This document shows, piece after piece, positions 43,377-47,867 of a stretch of DNA of 47,867 nucleotides. Within the stretch, counting starts at the first letter, position 1, and every line of letters begins with the position of its first letter. The stretch spans positions 1 to 47,867 of the forward strand of contig JAOATE010000048.1 in assembly GCA_030158305.1 (NCBI GenBank), read 5' to 3'. The position numbers and the translations under genes were made by a program. A model generated the notes under the pieces. It had not been told where the DNA came from. It saw only the letters and a list, made by a program, of their open reading frames with translations, and did not search any database. The DNA is from Burkholderiaceae bacterium. GTDB lineage: Bacteria > Pseudomonadota > Gammaproteobacteria > Burkholderiales > Burkholderiaceae_B.

Positions 43377-44405
43377 ATGAACACGACAGCACCTACGCCC
43401 AGTTCTCGCATGCCTCTCGCAATGACCGTAGGGGATGCGGCAGGCATTGGTCCCGAGATCATTGTTAAGTTGCACGCACAGGGGCTCTCCGCCCCTTGCG
43501 TGGTGTATGGCGATGTCGGCGCGTTAAAGCGTGCGTGCGCATTTCTAAATGTATCGCTCAAGATCGTCGTGCTCAAAGCCGATGATCCTCTGACAGGCGA
43601 TTACCAAGAACCAGGCTGCATGTTTGTGCGGCCCACGACGCCGGCTTTGCCTGTTGATCTCCCTTTTGGCGTGGTCAACGCGCAAGCGGGCCAAGCCTCT
43701 GTCGATGCACTGCTGATGGCCATTGAGGATGCGATGGCGGGACGTGTACGTGCCATTGTGACGGCTCCGCTGAACAAAGAGTCCATGCATGCCGCAGGTG
43801 TTGACTTTCCAGGTCATACCGAAATTCTTGCCGCGCGCTCACAGACCCCTCATGTTGCCATGATGTTGGTCAATGATCAGTTGCGCGTCATCTTGGCCAC
43901 CATCCATATCGCACTCGCCGAAGTCTCCCCCTCTCTATCAATTGACCTAGAGTTGCGAACGATTGAGCTTGCCGCATTAGCGTGCCACGGCATGGGGATT
44001 GCCTCCCCACGTATCGCTGTCGCAGGTCTTAATCCTCACGCAGGTGAACAAGGAAAATTTGGTCGCGAAGATCTAGACATTATTGCTCCAGCCATCGCAC
44101 TTGCCCGTGCAAAAGGGATCAATGCGACAGGCCCGTGGCCAGGAGACACAGTGTTTATGCGGGCTCGCAAGGGTGAGTTCGATATTTGTGTCGCGCAGTA
44201 CCATGACCAAGGATTGATTCCAATTAAGTACCTAGGAGTCGATGAGGGTGTCAATGTGACAGTGGGATTGCCTTTTGTTCGGACCAGCGTTGATCATGGG
44301 ACCGCCTTTGATATCGCGGGTCGTGGTGTCGCGGATCCTGGCTCACTCAAGACTGCGTTTGATTTAGCCATCTCACTCACTCAGGCCAAATTCAATCAAA
44401 AGTGA
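43377..44405 (+). CDS. pdxA: 4-hydroxythreonine-4-phosphate dehydrogenase
   Basis: This 342-residue enzyme acts in pyridoxal 5'-phosphate synthesis, oxidising 4-phosphohydroxy-threonine. Marks include MTVGDAAGIGPEI at the start, FPGHTEILA with a metal histidine, GLNPHAGEQGKFG, CVAQYHDQGLIPIKYLG and RTSVDHGTAFDIAG. Length is close to E. coli PdxA (329). In many relatives ksgA or surA lies beside it; here its neighbours are PIN-PhoH (11 bases upstream) and pbpG, so the usual surA-pdxA-ksgA order is broken. Confidence 0.96.
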   Translation: MNTTAPTPSSRMPLAMTVGDAAGIGPEIIVKLHAQGLSAPCVVYGDVGALKRACAFLNVSLKIVVLKADDPLTGDYQEPGCMFVRPTTPALPVDLPFGVVNAQAGQASVDALLMAIEDAMAGRVRAIVTAPLNKESMHAAGVDFPGHTEILAARSQTPHVAMMLVNDQLRVILATIHIALAEVSPSLSIDLELRTIELAALACHGMGIASPRIAVAGLNPHAGEQGKFGREDLDIIAPAIALARAKGINATGPWPGDTVFMRARKGEFDICVAQYHDQGLIPIKYLGVDEGVNVTVGLPFVRTSVDHGTAFDIAGRGVADPGSLKTAFDLAISLTQAKFNQK

Positions 44406-44444
44406 TAGGTGTAAACCCGTACATTCAGAAATGTTAATAAATAA

Positions 44445-44475
44445 TTGGTTTAACTAACTCAGCTAAGTATATAAT
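44445..44475 (+). promoter_or_regulatory. Candidate pbpG promoter
   Basis: A perfect -10 TATAAT lies at 44470-44475. The best -35 is TTGGTT at 44445-44450, 19 bases away, slightly too far apart. The 100-base gap before pbpG is distinctly A/T-rich, as promoters often are, and a second TATACT lies at about 44490. Transcription start would be near 44482. Confidence 0.4.
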
Positions 44476-44509
44476 TTGCATAGTTTTTATACTTTAAAGG
44501 GCGCTGGGA

Positions 44510-45658
44510 ATGCGTGCAGGTCTTTTTTTACCCCTTCGCAATGCTTGCCTGACAGGCCTCGTTTGCATCAGTGTGGCACTGGTTGGCACCCCTAGTTTTG
44601 CTCAAAGCACGACTTCGTCGACGTCAACGTCCAAAGCCAAACCCACACAGCCTAAAAAAACATCACAAAATACAACGACTAAGAAAAGCTCTAGCGCGTC
44701 AAAAAAGTCGTCTAATAAAACATCTTCCACGCAAAAGAAAGCAGCCCCTGGTGGTACGCCACAAGGTTCGCGTGCCACCAAGTCAAGTTCAACCACACGA
44801 AAAGCGCTTGCAGCAGGCGCCACGACGGCCGCCGTCACGAGTGCGGCGAGTGCCCAACGCGCTCAAGCAGAGCGTAAGTCTGGCAACCCGACCGCCGCCC
44901 TGCGCTCGAATGTTGTGTTTGTCCAAGACCTCAACAGCAAGACTGTGATTTTTTCTCGTAATGACGATGTGGCACGCCCGATCGCGTCTATTACTAAGCT
45001 GATGACGGCTCTGGTGGTCGTAGACGCTAAGCAACCACTTGATGAAATGCTTCAAGTGACTCAAGCCGATGTGGATGTTGTGAAATTTAGTCGCTCACGC
45101 TTAGCTGTGGGCGTCAAACTGTCCCGCGGCGATATGCTGCACTTGGCGCTGATGTCCTCCGAGAACCGCGCAGCGAATGCCTTGGGACGTCACTACCCTG
45201 GTGGAATGCCCGCTTTTGTTGCTGCCATGAACAACAAGGCGCGCGAACTCGGAATGAATAACAGCCGCTTTGTTGAACCAACGGGTTTATCAAGCGCAAA
45301 CGTTGCGACCCCGCGTGATCTGGTCAAGCTCATGCAAGCGACCGCTGCACGTCCTAGCATCCGTTACTACACCACCAATCAACAACACGAAATTTCTTCG
45401 CGCGGACATGCAACCTTGTTCCGCAACACGAATATGCTGGTGACGAATCCTAACTGGGATATCAGAGTGTCAAAGACGGGCTTTATCAATGAAGCCGGTC
45501 AGTGCTTGGTGATGGTGGCTCGCATCAACAATCGTGATACGGCGATCGTTCTGCTCAATGCAGACGGTAAAGGTACGCGCATCGGCGATGCAGTCAAAAT
45601 CAAACAAATCGTACAAAACCGCCAGGCGGTTGCCATGTCTCGCGCAGACTTGAACTAA
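44510..45658 (+). CDS. pbpG: D-alanyl-D-alanine endopeptidase (PBP7/8 type)
   Basis: This 382-residue periplasmic serine peptidase cuts murein cross-links. A signal peptide ends near residue 31 (TPSFA before QS). Residues 32-125 form a low-complexity linker of Ser, Thr, Lys and Ala. The penicillin-binding catalytic motifs follow: SITK (S160, K163), SEN (S217-N219) and KTG (K322). FVEPTGLSSANVATPRDLV is typical of the S11 family. The linker is absent from E. coli PbpG (about 310 residues) and explains the extra length. The last bases overlap the converging dnaB by 4. Confidence 0.94.
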   Translation: MRAGLFLPLRNACLTGLVCISVALVGTPSFAQSTTSSTSTSKAKPTQPKKTSQNTTTKKSSSASKKSSNKTSSTQKKAAPGGTPQGSRATKSSSTTRKALAAGATTAAVTSAASAQRAQAERKSGNPTAALRSNVVFVQDLNSKTVIFSRNDDVARPIASITKLMTALVVVDAKQPLDEMLQVTQADVDVVKFSRSRLAVGVKLSRGDMLHLALMSSENRAANALGRHYPGGMPAFVAAMNNKARELGMNNSRFVEPTGLSSANVATPRDLVKLMQATAARPSIRYYTTNQQHEISSRGHATLFRNTNMLVTNPNWDIRVSKTGFINEAGQCLVMVARINNRDTAIVLLNADGKGTRIGDAVKIKQIVQNRQAVAMSRADLN

Positions 45659-47034
45659 TAACTCGCACCGCCCCCGCCCGCAAAATTCAAGAACCTTGTA
45701 CTAGAGCCCTGGAAGGTCAGGCGTACGGTCCCAATCGGACCGTTACGCTGTTTACCAATAATGATTTCAGCGGTTCCCTTGTCTGGTGAATCGGGGTTGT
45801 ACACCTCGTCACGATAAATAAACAAGATCAAATCGGCATCTTGTTCGATGGCGCCGGATTCACGCAAATCGGACATCACTGGACGCTTGTTGGGTCGTTG
45901 CTCAAGACTTCGATTGAGCTGTGACAACGCTATCACGGGACACTCAAGCTCTTTGCCAAGCGCCTTAAGCGAACGGCTAATCTCTGAAATCTCGGTTGCA
46001 CGGTTTTCACCTGCGGAGCTGGCTCCCATCAACTGCAAGTAATCGATCACGATCAAACCAAGCTTGCCACATTGGCGCGCCAGACGACGTGCTCGCGCGC
46101 GCACCTCGACTGAACTCAGCGCAGGCGTTTCATCAATATACATTTGAGCATCTTGCATGCGTTGAACCGCATGCGTCACGCGGGGCCAGTCATCCGCCAA
46201 TAGCTTGCCTGTCCGCATCCGGTGTTGATCCAACATCCCTACCGAGCCCAGCATACGCATTGCGAGCTGCACCGCCCCCATCTCCATGGAAAACACGGCA
46301 ACAGGAAGCCCCTGCTCGATTGCAACGTGTTCGGCAATGTTCATGGCAAGCGAAGTCTTACCCATGGAGGGTCGACCTGCCACAATCACCAAATCTCCGC
46401 CCTGCAAGCCCGAGGTCATCCGGTCTAGATCGGTAAAGCCAGTCGGCACACCCGTCACGTCGGTATCGCCTTCGCGGTGATAGAGCTCATCGATGCGCTC
46501 AACCACCTCAGACAGCAGAGGTTGAATTTCTCTAAAACCAGCACTGGCTTTAGCGCCCTCTTGGGCAATTTTAAAAACCTTGGACTCTGCCTCATCGAGC
46601 AACTGACGGGCTTCTTTGCCCTGAGGATTAAAGGCGGTCGCCGCGATTTCATCCGCAACGGTCACAAGCTTGCGCAACATGGAGCGCTCGCGGACGATTT
46701 CCGCATAGCGCCGGATATTGGCCGCCGAAGGTGTGTTGTGGGCGAGCGCATTAAGGTATCCCAACCCGCCGATTTCTTCGGATTTACCAACGCTGGCAAT
46801 CGACTCGTGAACCGTGACCACATCGGCAGGACGAGAAAGATTGATCAATCGAGAAATATGATGCCAAATCAGCTTGTGATCGTAGCGGTAAAAGTCTTCT
46901 TCGTTGACGACATCTGTGACGCGTTCCCACGCGCCATTGTCGAGCAACAATCCGCCTAAGACGGACTGCTCCGCCTCGACAGAATGCGGCGGGACACGGA
47001 GATACTCTAGCTGTGGATCTGGCTGATTGTTCAT
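45655..47034 (-). CDS. dnaB: Replicative DNA helicase DnaB
   Basis: This 459-residue hexameric helicase opens the replication fork 5' to 3'. The N-terminal domain begins RVPPHSVEAEQSVLGGLL. The RecA-like C-terminal domain has Walker A in AGRPSMGKTSLAMN, Walker B in LIVIDYLQLM, the H4-type SQLNRSLEQRPNKRPVMSDLRESGAIEQDAD region and the arginine-finger segment. No intein interrupts it. Length is normal (471 in E. coli). It follows the kinase-like gene by 7 bases. Confidence 0.97.
   Translation of the reverse strand: MNNQPDPQLEYLRVPPHSVEAEQSVLGGLLLDNGAWERVTDVVNEEDFYRYDHKLIWHHISRLINLSRPADVVTVHESIASVGKSEEIGGLGYLNALAHNTPSAANIRRYAEIVRERSMLRKLVTVADEIAATAFNPQGKEARQLLDEAESKVFKIAQEGAKASAGFREIQPLLSEVVERIDELYHREGDTDVTGVPTGFTDLDRMTSGLQGGDLVIVAGRPSMGKTSLAMNIAEHVAIEQGLPVAVFSMEMGAVQLAMRMLGSVGMLDQHRMRTGKLLADDWPRVTHAVQRMQDAQMYIDETPALSSVEVRARARRLARQCGKLGLIVIDYLQLMGASSAGENRATEISEISRSLKALGKELECPVIALSQLNRSLEQRPNKRPVMSDLRESGAIEQDADLILFIYRDEVYNPDSPDKGTAEIIIGKQRNGPIGTVRLTFQGSSTRFLNFAGGGGASY
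45721..45748. repeat. Inverted repeat within the dnaB 3' region
   Basis: The arms GCGTACGGTCC (45721-45731) and GGACCGTTACGC (45737-45748) pair over 11 bases with one bulge around a five-base loop. It lies in dnaB codons for the conserved NGPIGTVR segment and about 65 bases after the pbpG stop. It could fold in the 3' end of the pbpG transcript, but no T-run follows, and codon constraint may explain it. Confidence 0.35.
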
Positions 47035-47041
47035 AGATGAA

Positions 47042-47860
47042 TCATAACCTCAAGGTATCCGTGACGTACAAGAAACCGCGCACATCGCGACCGGGTAAAC
47101 GACGTAAGAGCCAACCTGCATAGCGCTCAACCACCGCAAACAACTGACCAAACCGAATGACTTGCCTGCGGACGGCGGGATCGGGATTGGCCTGTAAATA
47201 AGTGCTCAATAGGCGTGCACAGAGCAGACGCCTCTCCTGCTCGGAAAACTGCTCGCCGCGCAAACCCGCCATCGAAGAAATCATTTGGTAAACATCATAG
47301 GCTTGGCCGACCGATTTCGAGAGTGCCTCACCGATGTTTTCCTCATAATCGATCCGGGTCAATTGCCCCTCCAGCACCATCAAATTACGTAACTGTGCGC
47401 CACCATGCACAAAGCCTGCCTGATGAAACTTGGCGAGATCCTGCGCGGCAAGATCCATCCAGACGAGTCGCTGCTGGAGCGAAGATCCGCGGATTTCAGT
47501 GGGAAGATTCTCACCGACGAAGGCCAGCACCAACACACCAGGGGCGTGGTACATCACTTCGGGCGCAGGATAGCCTTGGGCATGTAGGTCGAGTAATCGT
47601 TGCGTCTCGGCTTCTACGCCATTGCGCAGCAATACTCGGGCCGAGGGTCGCTCTTTGAATCCCCACCAGCAAAGGAGCGAAATCAGTGAGGCGCGAAGAT
47701 AACGAATGAAATAACTCACCGCACCCAGTGTAGAAGGTCTTCTGATCTTGATCACACAGACGCGCCCACCCAATTCAGCCATATGCACGCCGTTTGACTG
47801 ACTAGCGTGACGAGCGAGCCAAGCATGAAGATCATGCTCAAAGTTTGAAGGAGCGTTCAT
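47042..47860 (-). CDS. RIO/BUD32-like kinase-fold protein with altered catalytic loop
   Basis: This 272-residue protein has the small bacterial kinase-like fold shared by BUD32, RIO and LPS kinases. The nucleotide lysine is probably K38 in CVIKIRR and the helix-C glutamate E84. The catalytic loop reads VHGGAQLRN (152-159): where kinases have HxD, the aspartate is replaced by G154, while N159 and the metal aspartate D171 in RIDYE remain. It may be an inactive relative, or use a different base. A hydrophobic stretch near residues 55-67 could touch the membrane. It is 7 bases upstream of dnaB. The substrate is unknown; an LPS or membrane-linked substrate is possible. Confidence 0.8.
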   Translation of the reverse strand: MNAPSNFEHDLHAWLARHASQSNGVHMAELGGRVCVIKIRRPSTLGAVSYFIRYLRASLISLLCWWGFKERPSARVLLRNGVEAETQRLLDLHAQGYPAPEVMYHAPGVLVLAFVGENLPTEIRGSSLQQRLVWMDLAAQDLAKFHQAGFVHGGAQLRNLMVLEGQLTRIDYEENIGEALSKSVGQAYDVYQMISSMAGLRGEQFSEQERRLLCARLLSTYLQANPDPAVRRQVIRFGQLFAVVERYAGWLLRRLPGRDVRGFLYVTDTLRL

Positions 47861-47867
47861 CTGTGAA

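Noticed and set aside
44603-44885. Possible tandem DNA repeat in pbpG
   Set aside because: The protein is low-complexity, but I see no regular repeat unit in the bases, so it is described as a linker rather than a repeat.
1-47867. Defence system, prophage, transposon, CRISPR or tRNA
   Set aside because: I found no transposase, integrase, Cas, restriction or toxin-antitoxin genes, no regularly spaced repeats and no tRNA-like cloverleaf that I could support by eye; a tRNA scan would settle the last point.

Overview
The window looks like a chromosomal segment of a betaproteobacterium in the Burkholderiales, most likely Alcaligenaceae-like. The support is a Bug/TctC-type periplasmic receptor, a lipopolysaccharide core cluster laid out like one known in Bordetella, the bifunctional-looking ArgA, the alaC-hom-thrC operon and the order Mth938-like/bcp/PIN-PhoH. 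Base composition is moderate (roughly half G+C by eye), lower than Bordetella. Genes are packed tightly, with many 1-11 bp overlaps and several TTG or GTG starts. I see no tRNA, insertion sequence, prophage, CRISPR array or toxin-antitoxin locus.

Layout. Positions 1-160 hold, on the minus strand, the promoter and leader of a ribosomal RNA operon whose 16S gene lies just off the left edge. Next come rng (RNase G) and a two-gene unit of a Bug receptor and a MetE-like methyltransferase. This unit converges on a minus-strand unit of msbA, a nitroreductase-like gene, a small AtzG-like protein and an amidase. Positions 8485-15223 are devoted mainly to envelope sugars: a GT9 glycosyltransferase and a YdcF-like membrane protein, then a minus-strand cluster of three GT4 glycosyltransferases, one GT2 glycosyltransferase and a polysaccharide deacetylase downstream of dnaE. 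lpxO, hrpA, argA and yggX follow.

From 25438 to 32953 the minus strand carries rpiA, then the arsC-like/rmuC pair, then radA, an FtsX-type permease, a truncated haemoglobin and kdkA. Positions 33114-36152 hold the squalene-forming operon hpnCDE, which implies hopanoid lipids. The minus strand then carries alaC, hom, thrC and crcB. The plus strand carries Mth938-like, bcp, PIN-PhoH, pdxA and pbpG. The window ends with dnaB and a RIO/BUD32-like kinase-fold gene on the minus strand.

Together the window is mostly housekeeping with a strong outer-envelope theme: lipid A export (MsbA), lipid A hydroxylation (LpxO), Kdo phosphorylation (KdkA), LPS core assembly (glycosyltransferases and deacetylase), hopanoid precursors (HpnCDE) and murein turnover (PbpG). 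The least understood part is the accessory block at 2023-6599. It combines a solute receptor, a zinc methyltransferase core, and an amidase with its small partner; the two transcription units meet in a nested palindrome that contains both stop codons. I found no convincing evidence of a wholly new defence or mobile system.
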